A stretch of 64,000 bases of DNA. It comes from UBA6522 sp965205045 (lineage in GTDB: Bacteria; Pseudomonadota; Gammaproteobacteria; Steroidobacterales; Rariloculaceae). Of this stretch, positions 1-7,057 are shown piece after piece. Position 1 is the first letter of the stretch. Every line of letters starts with the position of its first letter. Position numbers and translations under genes: made by a program. Where the stretch lies: NCBI GenBank assembly GCA_965205045.1, contig OZ242031.1:4774001-4838000 (forward strand). The letters are read 5' to 3'. The notes beneath the pieces are model-generated. The model was not told where the DNA came from, searched no databases, and worked only from the letters and a program-made list of their open reading frames with translations.

Positions 1-461
1 GCCGTATTCGACTCGTATCTGCAACGCCAGCGACAACCGATATGTGATCAATTGGTCGGGTCCATAAACGTAGACGCAAAGCCCGCCCGTCTTGGCCTTC
101 GCGACTCGTCGGTAATTGTCCCAAGACTCGTGGACATCGTGCGGCCTCAGCGTGGCGCACGAAATGTACGCAGTGGCGCTTGCGGCGGAGGACTCGGGCG
201 ACATACCGAACTCCGGTTCGTCCGAGAAGCCGACGCTGCCCCTATTGGACACCAACCACGAGGCGACGCTCGGTCTGTTTAGCGACCGAGTATTGAATGG
301 TATACCCGGCACAACACCGGGTTCGTGTTCTTCGATCTCGATTCCTTCGCCCTCATACGATTCGATGAGGCGATTCAAATCGTCTACGGTTTCGATCCGG
401 TCGCCCGATTGGATCAGCTCCCGATTTATTTCCTGAATGACCTCCGCAAGCCTGCCCGAAG
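1..461 (-). pseudogene. LRR-protein gene, C-terminal part (continues past left edge)
   Basis: On the minus strand this stretch is one open frame from 480 down to base 1. It contains PSGRLAEVIQEINREL and later SFSDEPEF-like acidic and serine-rich sequence, and no recognisable domain. It has no plausible start codon at its right end: a TGA lies at 481-483 inside the inserted element. If the element 472-4060 and one copy of its target duplication are removed, the frame joins exactly to the LRR gene at 4061-4736, giving ..DPTALPGGLPSGRLAEV... It is therefore the downstream half of the same disrupted gene. The true C-terminus lies outside the window. Confidence 0.8.
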
Positions 462-471
462 GCAGGCCACC
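462..471. repeat. 10-bp target-site duplication, left copy (GCAGGCCACC)
   Basis: The same ten bases are found at 4061-4070, on the other side of the inverted-repeat element. The match is 11 bp if the G at 461 and the G at 4060 are counted. Confidence 0.85.
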
Positions 472-537
472 CAGGACTATTCAAAAGTCGGGGTGTATAG
501 CCTGAGGCCATGGACGGGGAGGGATGAAGTCAGGCCG
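472..537 (+). repeat. left 66-bp terminal inverted repeat
   Basis: It pairs with the reverse complement of 3995-4060 at 58 of 66 positions. The longest identical stretch covers 482-510, including AAAAGTCGGGGTGTATAGCC. Weaker similarity continues a few bases further inward. Confidence 0.9.
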
Positions 538-615
538 CCCAACAGCCTGGCGCGCCATCCGACGATCGCGACCGCGGCGCGGCTGGCCGGGCACCGCGGC
601 GTGAGCGCGTTCGGG

Positions 616-846
616 GAGGCCGGCCCCGACGAACTGCCGGACATCGTGCGCCGCCACTGGGAAGTGGGGAACCGGGTCCACCACGTGCGCGACTTCAGCC
701 ACGGCGAGGACCGCTGCCGCGCCGCGGCAGCCCCGTGCACGCGGCGCCCACACTGCCTCCATGTGCCCGTCCATGCCCCCGGGCAGACCCGCGAACCGCC
801 ACCACGCCGCCGCCCCGGACCGGCCGGCGGCGCCCCCGCTCCGGCA
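616..846 (+). pseudogene. ISAs1-family transposase C-terminal remnant, frameshifted
   Basis: In one frame (about 619-720) the translation AGPDELPDIVRRHWEVGNR followed by VHHVRDFSHGEDRCR matches the end of ISAs1-type DDE transposases, where a HWxxENxLHxVxDVxFxEDxxR motif is typical. The catalytic-region Glu of that motif is Gly here (EVGNR). The similarity then moves to the next frame, where PANRHHAAAPDRP resembles the family's terminal ANRHHARDPxRP. The N-terminal and central domains are missing. This is the only transposase trace in the element and shows its origin. It cannot encode an active enzyme. Confidence 0.7.
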
Positions 847-1028
847 ACGCGTCCCGGACGGACCCATCGGCCCGCGTCACCGGGAGAACCGCGCCGTGAC
901 TCTTGAACAGGCCCGCAGCCGGGGCGGTCGGTCTTGAATTCGCAGGCGGATTCTGTTCAAATTCCTTCCACGCCGCATTGGTTGCCGGTGTCTCGAGGGG
1001 CAGGTCATGACATCAAACGTTCGTTTCG

Positions 1029-1056
1029 TTGCAGGGGTTGACAGGCGCGGTATAAT
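1029..1056 (+). promoter_or_regulatory. putative promoter of the cargo operon
   Basis: A perfect -10 hexamer TATAAT lies at 1051-1056. A weak -35 (TTGCAG, 1029-1034) is 16 bp upstream. A perfect TTGACA at 1038-1043 is only 7 bp from the -10, so it cannot pair with it in the usual way. The 7-bp tandem repeat starts 2 bp downstream, so transcription would begin inside the repeat. Confidence 0.5.
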
Positions 1057-1057
1057 T

Positions 1058-1139
1058 GACGCCGGACGCCGGACGCCGGACGCCGGACGCCGGACGCCGG
1101 ACGCCGGACGCCGGACGCCGGACGCCGGACGCCGGACGC
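1058..1139. repeat. tandem repeat of 7-bp unit GACGCCG, 11.7 copies
   Basis: Eleven perfect units and five further bases lie between the -10 box and the ATG at 1140. The unit length is not a multiple of three, so copy-number change alters leader length. It would also change the frame of any translation starting at the TTG at 1056. All copies are identical, which suggests recent expansion or ongoing slippage. Confidence 0.95.
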
Positions 1140-2960
1140 ATGAGGTGCGCGCGGCGGGAGGCCGGCCCGCCTGAACCGGCCGCCGCCCCTCGCGGGCGGG
1201 CGCGCAAGCTTCCCTCCCCTTCATCCGGACTGGCCGGCGGCCATGGCGCCGCTCCGGCGGTCTCGCGCCGGGCCGCGTCCCCGTGCCGCCGCCCCGCCCT
1301 CCTCCCCGTCCTCGCGCTGCTGCCCGGGGCGGTGTCCCTGCTGCCCGCCACTCCAGCCGCGGCGCAGACCGTCATCTGGTCCGCGACGCTGACAGTAGAT
1401 CAGGACGGCGTGTTATTCGGCTGCGACACCTTCATAGCTGGCCACGACAGCTGCACCATGGCGCTCACGGACGAGGACTTCGTGTACAAGGGTGTGACCT
1501 ATCGAGTCAATCGGCTATTTGTGAGCTCTACCACTGGGCGGCTGACGCTTGAGGTCGACCCGGATGCAGGGTCGAATCTTGCTGGGCTGACGTTGCATCT
1601 CGGCACTGCGCAGCTAACCGTTGGTGATGATGTCAGAGTATCATTCGGCAGAGCTTTAAGCTGGGCCAATTCCGGCGTGACCTGGACCGACAACCAGCAA
1701 GTCGCGGTGAGGCTGGCGGAGCCGCCGCCGGACTCCCTGACCCTGAGCGCCACCGACACCGCGCCGCGCGAGGGCGGCGGCCCGGTCACGGTGACGGCGA
1801 CGGTGGGCAGGACATACAGCAACGAGGTGCAGCTGAACGTCCTGCTCCGAGGCACGGCGACCTGGGGGGAGGGCAACTGGCCGGGCGCCCGGCCGCATGT
1901 CCAGCTCCCCCCCGACACGCCGAGGGGGGACGGCAGCCGGGCGTTGGCGTCCGGGGCGGACTACTGGACGCCGGCGCCGGACGGCGTGGAACGGGGCTTC
2001 TGGTTCGGCGGGGGCTCGTCCGGTTCGTCCGGTTCCATCCAGGCCGTCGCGCTGCTGAAGATCCCCGCGGGCCAGAGGAGCGCCAGCTTCACGGTCGCCG
2101 TCCTCGACGACGCGCACGAGGATTCGGGCGAGACGATCGGGATCGAGGTCCAGGCGTACGAGAACATCCCCTACACCGCCACGTTCACAGGTGACGGTCA
2201 TGACTTCTGTGTCCAGGGCCAGACGTGCACGACGCCGGCGTCCTGGATGAAGCATCTGACGGGCGCTTCCGGCGCGCTCACCCTGACCATCCAGAACCAC
2301 GAGGGCGCGGAGGCGGAGGCGGCGCGGCCGGCGGCGCGGGAGCGTGGCGGCGGCGTCCCGCCGGAGCATGACGGGGCGTCGGGGGCGGGTTCCGGCGGCG
2401 GGGAGGGGGAGCGCGGCCCGCTGCCGGCATCGGACGGGGAGGATGATGCGCCCGGGGAGCATGGCGGCGGCGTCCCGCCGGACCATGGCGGGGCGTCGGC
2501 GACGGTCCCGGGCGTCCCGGGCACGGCCGCGCATCCGGGCCGGGAACGCGCGGACCAGGAAAACCGCCGCGCCCATCCGCCGGTGATCGGCCGGCGCGCG
2601 CGCGCCATCGGTTCGCCGTACTGTTTCGTGCCCGGGGCCGCCGAGCTGGGCGCGCTCGGCGAGAGCACGCATCTCGCCTACCGGCTCGACAGCGCGCGGG
2701 ACTTCGACCTGTGCCTGTGGGCGCCGGACCCGAACTGGAGGGACGCCCCCGCCTACGCCTCCTGCCGCGGCGCGGGCGGCGCGCTGCCCGAATACGCGAG
2801 CCTCGTCCAGGGCGCCGGCCGGGAGGAGATTTCCGTGGAACGCGCGCCCGGGCTGATGGCGTGCGTCGTTCCCGCCGAAGCGGCCGCCGGAGGCGGCGCC
2901 TGGCGACTGCGCATCGCGCCCGACAACCCCGACAACACCGGGACGGAGGACTCCGAATGA
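1140..2960 (+). CDS. secreted Calx-beta-like protein with C-terminal cysteine domain
   Basis: This predicts 606 residues from the ATG that follows the repeat. No clear ribosome site is visible, and a TTG at 1056 could add 28 repeat-encoded residues. A basic stretch, then a hydrophobic run ending PATPAAAQ, forms a long but plausible signal peptide. Next comes a domain beginning VIWSATLTVDQDG, of a kind seen in surface proteins with Calx-beta repeats, then a Calx-beta-like segment (SLTLSATDT to LTIQNHEG). A low-complexity Gly/Pro/Glu linker follows. The last roughly 120 residues (YCFVPG, FDLCLWAPDPNW, YASC) resemble the neighbouring protein at 2957-3592. The gene is the main cargo of the element. 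Its function is unknown; export to the surface or periplasm is inferred. Confidence 0.8.
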   Translation: MRCARREAGPPEPAAAPRGRARKLPSPSSGLAGGHGAAPAVSRRAASPCRRPALLPVLALLPGAVSLLPATPAAAQTVIWSATLTVDQDGVLFGCDTFIAGHDSCTMALTDEDFVYKGVTYRVNRLFVSSTTGRLTLEVDPDAGSNLAGLTLHLGTAQLTVGDDVRVSFGRALSWANSGVTWTDNQQVAVRLAEPPPDSLTLSATDTAPREGGGPVTVTATVGRTYSNEVQLNVLLRGTATWGEGNWPGARPHVQLPPDTPRGDGSRALASGADYWTPAPDGVERGFWFGGGSSGSSGSIQAVALLKIPAGQRSASFTVAVLDDAHEDSGETIGIEVQAYENIPYTATFTGDGHDFCVQGQTCTTPASWMKHLTGASGALTLTIQNHEGAEAEAARPAARERGGGVPPEHDGASGAGSGGGEGERGPLPASDGEDDAPGEHGGGVPPDHGGASATVPGVPGTAAHPGRERADQENRRAHPPVIGRRARAIGSPYCFVPGAAELGALGESTHLAYRLDSARDFDLCLWAPDPNWRDAPAYASCRGAGGALPEYASLVQGAGREEISVERAPGLMACVVPAEAAAGGGAWRLRIAPDNPDNTGTEDSE

Positions 2961-3592
2961 TTACCATGAACCGCGCCGCCGCCGGCGCCTTTGCCGCGCC
3001 CGTCCTCATCCTCGGCCCGCTCGCCTTCGGCCAGTCCGGCATGGAGGCGGCGGAACCGGAGGCTCCGGTGGAGTCCTTCGCGGGCCGCGAACTCGCCGGC
3101 TACGGCTACGGCGAGCACTTCTGCTGGCCGCTCGCCGACACGCCGCAGGCGCGGGCCGAATCGCTCGCCGCCGCCACGGGCGGGACGCGGACGCCGGTCT
3201 ACACCTTCGAGCTGCACACCGGGCAACGCTGGGACATGTGCCTGTGGTCCGCGGACGGGGACTGGGAAGGGGGATGGAAATACCGCAACTGCGGTTTCGC
3301 CCGGGACGGCGGCGCCGCGGACGGCTTCATCCACCACGGCAGGGCGCACCCGGACGCCGGCCACGAGTACGCCGAGTACGACCACCCGGGCCCCTACGAC
3401 AGCGGCCCGCAGGACGAAACGATCGTCTACGCCGGCCCCATCGCCGGCCGGATGATCTGCGCCGATGCGAGGGAGCCCTACGTGCCCGCCCGCGCCGACC
3501 TGCTGCTCTTCGAGGGCGACACGCGTTCCGGGGGAGCGGACGGCGCCGACGATACCGGCGGCGGGGCCACGGAACCGGGCGGCACGTCATGA
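2957..3592 (+). CDS. secreted cysteine/tryptophan-rich protein, paralogue of upstream C-terminus
   Basis: The start ATG overlaps the upstream stop (ATGA), and a GGAGG lies 7 bp before it, so the two genes are probably translationally coupled. The 211-residue product has a signal-peptide-like N-terminus (AAAGAFAAPVLILGPLAFGQ). Its mature part contains FCWPLADT, WDMCLWSADGDW and KYRNC, which match the spacing of the C-terminal domain of the protein at 1140-2960 (DLCLWAPDPNW, YASC). Three of its Cys (FCW, MCL, NCG) match Cys in that domain, so shared disulfides are plausible; one more lies in MICADA. The tail is Gly/Asp-rich and probably disordered. I do not recognise a named family. A two-component extracellular system is an inference. 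Confidence 0.8.
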   Translation: MITMNRAAAGAFAAPVLILGPLAFGQSGMEAAEPEAPVESFAGRELAGYGYGEHFCWPLADTPQARAESLAAATGGTRTPVYTFELHTGQRWDMCLWSADGDWEGGWKYRNCGFARDGGAADGFIHHGRAHPDAGHEYAEYDHPGPYDSGPQDETIVYAGPIAGRMICADAREPYVPARADLLLFEGDTRSGGADGADDTGGGATEPGGTS

Positions 3593-3594
3593 AC

Positions 3595-3631
3595 CCGGCC
3601 GGCGGGGGGCCGCGACTCCCCCGCCGGCCGG
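3595..3631 (+). terminator. strong GC hairpin after the cargo operon
   Basis: A perfect 14-bp stem (3595-3608 with 3618-3631) and a 9-base loop begin 2 bases after the second cargo gene stops. No U-tract follows, so it may end transcription with Rho or protect the mRNA 3' end. Confidence 0.55.
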
Positions 3632-3719
3632 CATGTCCCGCGCCTCCGGCGCCGTGTCCGCGCGCGCCCGGACCCGAACGCAATCCATCCGTCGGCCATG
3701 GCAATGGCCGCCAGGCCGC

Positions 3720-3824
3720 AAGGCGCGCATAGGCGATGTTCCCACCGGTTTGCCGGGAGAACAGCCGGTGGATGAGAGGCGACTGGCTGTGCCCGGCCGG
3801 AAAGCCGATTACCGCATAACGGTC
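3720..3824 (-). pseudogene. aroE: aroE (shikimate dehydrogenase) N-terminal fragment
   Basis: The minus-strand translation reads DRYAVIGFPAGHSQSPLIH then RLFSRQTGGNIAYARL. This matches the start of shikimate dehydrogenases, including the shikimate-binding SxSP motif (here SQSP). The similarity stops after about 35 residues and no catalytic Lys or NADP-binding domain follows. It lies inside the mobile element between the hairpin and the right inverted repeat, so it is probably host DNA captured by the element. Confidence 0.65.
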
Positions 3825-3994
3825 CGGTGGCCGGGTCCGGGAGTCGTCGGGGGCGGCGCCGCGTGTGGCCAATTGGATAACTCCGAATCCGCTGGGAGCC
3901 GTGCGCCCGCCAGCGCAAGCCAGCTTCCACCGCACTCCGCCACCGCCATGGCCCCATCATACAACAACCACTTCTGAATAGCCAGACCCTGGCA

Positions 3995-4060
3995 CGGCCT
4001 GACTGCATCGCTCCCCGCTTATGGCCTCAGGCTATACACCCCGACTTTTGGAGAGCCCTG
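3995..4060 (-). repeat. right 66-bp terminal inverted repeat
   Basis: It is the reverse-complement partner of 472-537. Its outer end supplies the last codons and the TAG that truncate the LRR frame (SKSRGV then stop). Confidence 0.9.
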
Positions 4061-4070
4061 GCAGGCCACC
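4061..4070. repeat. 10-bp target-site duplication, right copy (GCAGGCCACC)
   Basis: It is identical to 462-471. Deleting the element with one copy restores the LRR reading frame. Confidence 0.85.
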
Positions 4071-4736
4071 AGGCAGCGCCGTCGGATCGACCCATAGCAA
4101 CCCGTCGCGAACGTAAATCGCATCCATCGTGCGTTTAATCACGTCGCGCGTGTAGTCGCTTTCCGGGAGCGACCTGATCGACTCGTCGATCAGGTCGGAA
4201 CCCGAACGGACAACGCCCGAATATCCGCTATGGATCCCGATGCCTTCAAGATTGGGCAAGTATTCGAGCTCGGGAGGAAACCCTCTGGTCCAGTCGTTAT
4301 GGGAGAGTTCGAGATAGTTCAAACCGTGTAGCTGTCCGAGCGCCGCTGGAATCTCGCCCGTGAACGCATTCGACGTAAGCCACAATTCCGTCAATTGACT
4401 GAGGTTTCCGATTGCGCTGGGAAGTTCTCCGTAAAGTTCGTTCCACCGAAGGTTCAGCGAGTGCAGTTCGGTCAGCAGACCGATCTCCGACGGAAACTGC
4501 CCCTTCAGTCCGTTGTCCAGGAGATCAAGCACGGTGACGCGGCCATCGTAGACAGTGACTCCGTACCATTCGTCGAGCGGTTCCTCGCTCAATCATCCGT
4601 CCCGATTGGTCCAATTCGGACCGTCTGTGGCGTGATAGAGCGTCTCCAATACGAGGCGGTCGGACGGTTGTGCGACCGAGGCAGCGCAGCACACCAGCCA
4701 AGTCAGCAAGGTCGTTGCAATCCCTCTGTTCATCAT
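4061..4736 (-). pseudogene. LRR-protein gene, N-terminal part, with internal TGA
   Basis: ATG at 4736 has a GGAAGGA ribosome site and is followed by a signal peptide (IATTLLTWLVCCAASVAQ). The LRR cap of this family follows: LVLETLYHATDGPNWTN, normally continued by a Trp and then LSxxPLxEWYGV. Here that Trp codon is TGA (4593-4595) and the frame continues LSEEPLDEWYGV. Next come about four 24-residue leucine-rich repeats (FPSEIGLLTELHSLNLRWN, LPSAIGNLSQLTELWL and so on). The frame then meets the mobile element at 4060. Two independent lesions suggest a dead gene. The protein would have been exported, with an unknown binding role. Confidence 0.8.
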
Positions 4737-5048
4737 TTTCCTTCCGTGAGAAAGTTGATCTTTGAAACATCGGATTAGAACATCGGAGAACTACAGGGTC
4801 AATTTCGACAGGGTCAACCTCGGCGCGCCGGCTTCACAGGGTGTTGGCGGCAAGTCAACCTTCGATGCGGTCGACTGCGACCGGCAGAAGAGCATTCGGT
4901 TTCGCGTGGAATTGGAACGGGAGCCCGCCGGCAGATCGGGTGACCTTCAGATACGGCACGTCACGGCACACCTGCGCCGGCGATGGAGACAGCCGGGGCC
5001 CTGCCCATGAAATTCGGACAAAAAAGACCGAAACAATGGTGATTCAAC
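4737..5048. other. intergenic, no gene seen
   Basis: About 310 bases between the divergent LRR pseudogene and hicA. Short open frames here lack ribosome sites and resemble nothing known to me. The hicA operator-like palindrome follows directly. Confidence 0.5.
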
Positions 5049-5062
5049 GGACATTAATGTCC
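5049..5062. promoter_or_regulatory. 14-bp perfect palindrome, likely HicB operator
   Basis: GGACATTAATGTCC is a perfect inverted repeat ending 4 bp before the first hicA ATG. HicAB operons are autorepressed by the HicB DNA-binding domain bound to palindromes overlapping the promoter, and this is the only such site here. Confidence 0.6.
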
Positions 5063-5066
5063 TATC

Positions 5067-5291
5067 ATGTGCCTCATGACCGGGAACGAATTCATCAGGC
5101 GAGTCAGGAAAATCGGGCGCGAGCGCGGCGTGACGGTCCGCCTCGCTACCGAGCGCGGCAAGGGCAGCCATAGCACACTGTACTTCGGCGACCGCTTCAC
5201 GGTGGTCAAAGACAAGCGTAAGGAACTTGGCGCCGGCCTCCAATCCGCCATGATTCGTCAGCTCGGTCTCGACAAGAGCAATTTCCGTTGA
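5067..5291 (+). CDS. hicA: HicA-type mRNA interferase toxin
   Basis: The 74-residue protein has the dsRBD-like HicA fold signature: a short N-terminal helix (GNEFIRRVRKIGRERG), then the catalytic-His segment ATERGKGSHSTLYFGDR and a C-terminal LGAGLQSAMIRQLGL. The GSH motif carries the His needed for RNA cleavage. Start could be ATG 5067 or ATG 5076 (MTGNEF). It is followed 25 bp later by hicB, in the usual toxin-first order. It would act in the cytoplasm, cutting mRNA when HicB is lost. The stretch upstream holds a perfect palindrome. Confidence 0.9.
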   Translation: MCLMTGNEFIRRVRKIGRERGVTVRLATERGKGSHSTLYFGDRFTVVKDKRKELGAGLQSAMIRQLGLDKSNFR

Positions 5292-5316
5292 ACCCTTGAT
5301 CCATTTGGAGACTGCG

Positions 5317-5745
5317 ATGCGATTTACCTATCCTGCCCGATTGCAACGATATTCCGCCGACGAGATCGTCGTCTCGTTCAGGGACCTGCCGGAATGCCTG
5401 ACCTCCGGCGCCGACGAATCCGAAGCACTGGCCGAGGCTGCGGATGCGCTAGAAGAGGCCGTGGCTGGCCGCCTTAATCGGGTCGATGAGCTTCCGGCCC
5501 CGAGCGCCCGCCGCGCCGGAGAACACCTTGTGGCGGTGCCGCCGATCACGGCGGCCAAGGCGGCACTATGGCTGGCGCTGCGCGAGTCGGGGCTGACTCG
5601 CGTGGCTCTGGCTCAACAGCTCAGCGTCGACGAGAAGACGATCCGCCGAATGCTCGACCCTCGGCATCGATCCGCCATTGACCGCATCGACGAGGCATTG
5701 CGCGCATTGGGGAAAGAACTCGTAGTGGAAACGCGAGCTGCTTGA
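5317..5745 (+). CDS. hicB: HicB-type antitoxin with C-terminal HTH
   Basis: The 142-residue product starts at ATG 5317, with TTGGAG 6 bp upstream. The N-terminal half is a degenerate RNase-H-like HicB domain (MRFTYPARLQRYSADEIVVSF to the Ala-rich helix of DALEEAVAGRL). The C-terminal half is a helix-turn-helix (LRESGLTRVALAQQLSVDEK then TIRRMLDP) expected to bind the operon promoter. It neutralises the HicA encoded just upstream. The module follows the LRR pseudogene directly. Confidence 0.9.
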   Translation: MRFTYPARLQRYSADEIVVSFRDLPECLTSGADESEALAEAADALEEAVAGRLNRVDELPAPSARRAGEHLVAVPPITAAKAALWLALRESGLTRVALAQQLSVDEKTIRRMLDPRHRSAIDRIDEALRALGKELVVETRAA

Positions 5746-5815
5746 GCAAAGACGGGAAGTATTCTGTCTCGCGAATAGCATCGCATCGGACAGCATCCGC
5801 GGACCTTGCCCTAAC

Positions 5816-7006
5816 CTACGGCTCGATACCGAGCTGGCGTAACAACCACGGCTGCACCACCTCGTCCCGAATTCGGCCGCCCGGCCAGTGCTCCGATCGG
5901 CCCATGTGCCCGCCGACGGGGTTGACCCAGGCGGTCTTGGGATCGCCGTGTTTCATCATCAGGTAGAGGTCGCCGATGGGTTGCTGGGTATCCTGCTCGC
6001 CGTTCACCAGCAGCATGGGCGCCGACGGCTGGTCGATGAGGCCCCGCTCCACCAGGGAGAGCCTGGGCCCGTAGGCGAAGAAGTCCTCCATGGTCTCCAC
6101 GCCGTAAACGACGGATCGCGCGGGAAAGAGATCGAAGAGATATTCGAGGCTGAGCACCGCGTGCTCCTGCCATTCCGGCTGATAGTAGTGATGTATGCCC
6201 ACGCCGTGCACCGCGGCGCCGAGAATGCGGTCGCGTTCGGTGTAGGCCAGTACCGCGGCCCAGTACCCGCTCCAACTGCGACCCTGCACGACGATTCGCG
6301 AGCCGTCGATCTCCGGACGCCCGGCCAGGTGGTCCAGTGCGGCTGAGAGCATGCGCTCGGCGCCCACATCGATCAGGATAGGCGCCTGCCCCGTTCCGGG
6401 CATGTCGATGGCGGATGCAGCGGCACCAGCCTCGATGTAGGCATCGCTCCCGGCCATGACGCCTTCCTTGCGGGAATCCAGCCCGTTCATGCCGAAGACC
6501 AGCGGGGCCGGACGGACGCCGTCGGGCAGCCGCAGGTAGAGGACAATCTCGCTGTCCTCGAAGGGGATGGTTACCGTCTCCACCGGGGGGTCCAGCAAGC
6601 GGCCCCACTCGTTGAACGCGACCAGCCCCTGCTCGTAGGACTCGCGCTTACCGTCGGAGTGCTTCTCCGTCGGCCAGCGGCCCACGTCGAAGTAACGCCA
6701 GGCGTAGTAGAAGTTTTCGCGGGCCTCGTCCTCGGTGGTGGCCGCCCGTGCCCGCTCCAGGTACTCCTCGCCGATGGACGACCAGGCGGCGGCCCAGGTG
6801 TCGCGCTCAAGATCGTGCAGCGCAGCCACCGCCCGCTCGGCATCCTCCATCCTGACCACGCCGATCGGGCCTTCGCCGTGAAGCGCCCGGCGCAGCGTTT
6901 CCTGCTTGAGTTCGTCCAGGCCGCGCGGCCCCCAGCTCTGCGCCGACGCGAGGCCGGCGGCGGTCAGTAGCGCCGAAATTCCGATGCCGCATGCATATTT
7001 CTTCAT
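5816..7006 (-). CDS. exported alpha/beta hydrolase, FrsA/esterase-like
   Basis: The 396-residue protein has a signal peptide (MKKYACGIGISALLTAAGLASAQ). Its all-helical N-terminal part (about 25-140) resembles the lid of FrsA/dihydroxypseudooxynicotine-hydrolase-type enzymes. The alpha/beta hydrolase core carries a GxSxG nucleophile elbow (GRSWSG), an acid residue in VNGEQD and a His in GGHMG, so the triad is complete. The substrate cannot be read from sequence; a C-C or ester bond hydrolase in the periplasm is likely. It lies 51 bp downstream of the carbamoyltransferase gene on the same strand and may share its transcript. Confidence 0.75.
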   Translation of the reverse strand: MKKYACGIGISALLTAAGLASAQSWGPRGLDELKQETLRRALHGEGPIGVVRMEDAERAVAALHDLERDTWAAAWSSIGEEYLERARAATTEDEARENFYYAWRYFDVGRWPTEKHSDGKRESYEQGLVAFNEWGRLLDPPVETVTIPFEDSEIVLYLRLPDGVRPAPLVFGMNGLDSRKEGVMAGSDAYIEAGAAASAIDMPGTGQAPILIDVGAERMLSAALDHLAGRPEIDGSRIVVQGRSWSGYWAAVLAYTERDRILGAAVHGVGIHHYYQPEWQEHAVLSLEYLFDLFPARSVVYGVETMEDFFAYGPRLSLVERGLIDQPSAPMLLVNGEQDTQQPIGDLYLMMKHGDPKTAWVNPVGGHMGRSEHWPGGRIRDEVVQPWLLRQLGIEP

Positions 7007-7057
7007 GTGTCAATCCTCAATTTGTCTCGTCCCGGTGCGTAGACCGCGACCGGAAGG

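Larger units (their letters stand above)
472..4060. mobile_element. 3.59-kb ISAs1-derived element carrying two secreted-protein genes
   Basis: The unit is bounded by 66-bp inverted repeats (472-537 and 3995-4060; 8 mismatches) that begin CAGG. It is flanked by a 10-bp direct repeat and sits inside an LRR coding sequence whose frame is restored when it is removed. Inside, left to right: a decayed ISAs1-family transposase end (about 616-846), a promoter with a 7-bp tandem repeat, two overlapping secreted-protein genes, a strong hairpin and a fragment of aroE in reverse. ISAs1 elements are known for 8-10 bp duplications, and from memory their ends start CAGG, which fits. No intact transposase is present, so mobilisation would need a helper in trans. 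Its interior is markedly more GC-rich than the flanks. Confidence 0.85.

Noticed and set aside
481..867. Long minus-strand open frame across the element's left end
   Set aside because: It is a GC-driven shadow; the opposite strand holds the recognisable ISAs1 transposase remnant in the same region.
1038..1056. TTGACA plus TATAAT as one sigma-70 promoter
   Set aside because: The 7-bp gap is far too short; a weaker -35 at 1029 gives normal spacing.
1056..1139. Repeat-encoded N-terminal extension (TPDAGRR units) of the first cargo protein
   Set aside because: It needs a TTG start at the promoter's -10 box and puts the signal peptide far inside; ATG 1140 is preferred. Kept only as a phase-variation possibility.
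1058..1139. CRISPR-like array
   Set aside because: It is a simple 7-bp tandem repeat with no spacers. No CRISPR array or cas gene was seen anywhere in the window.
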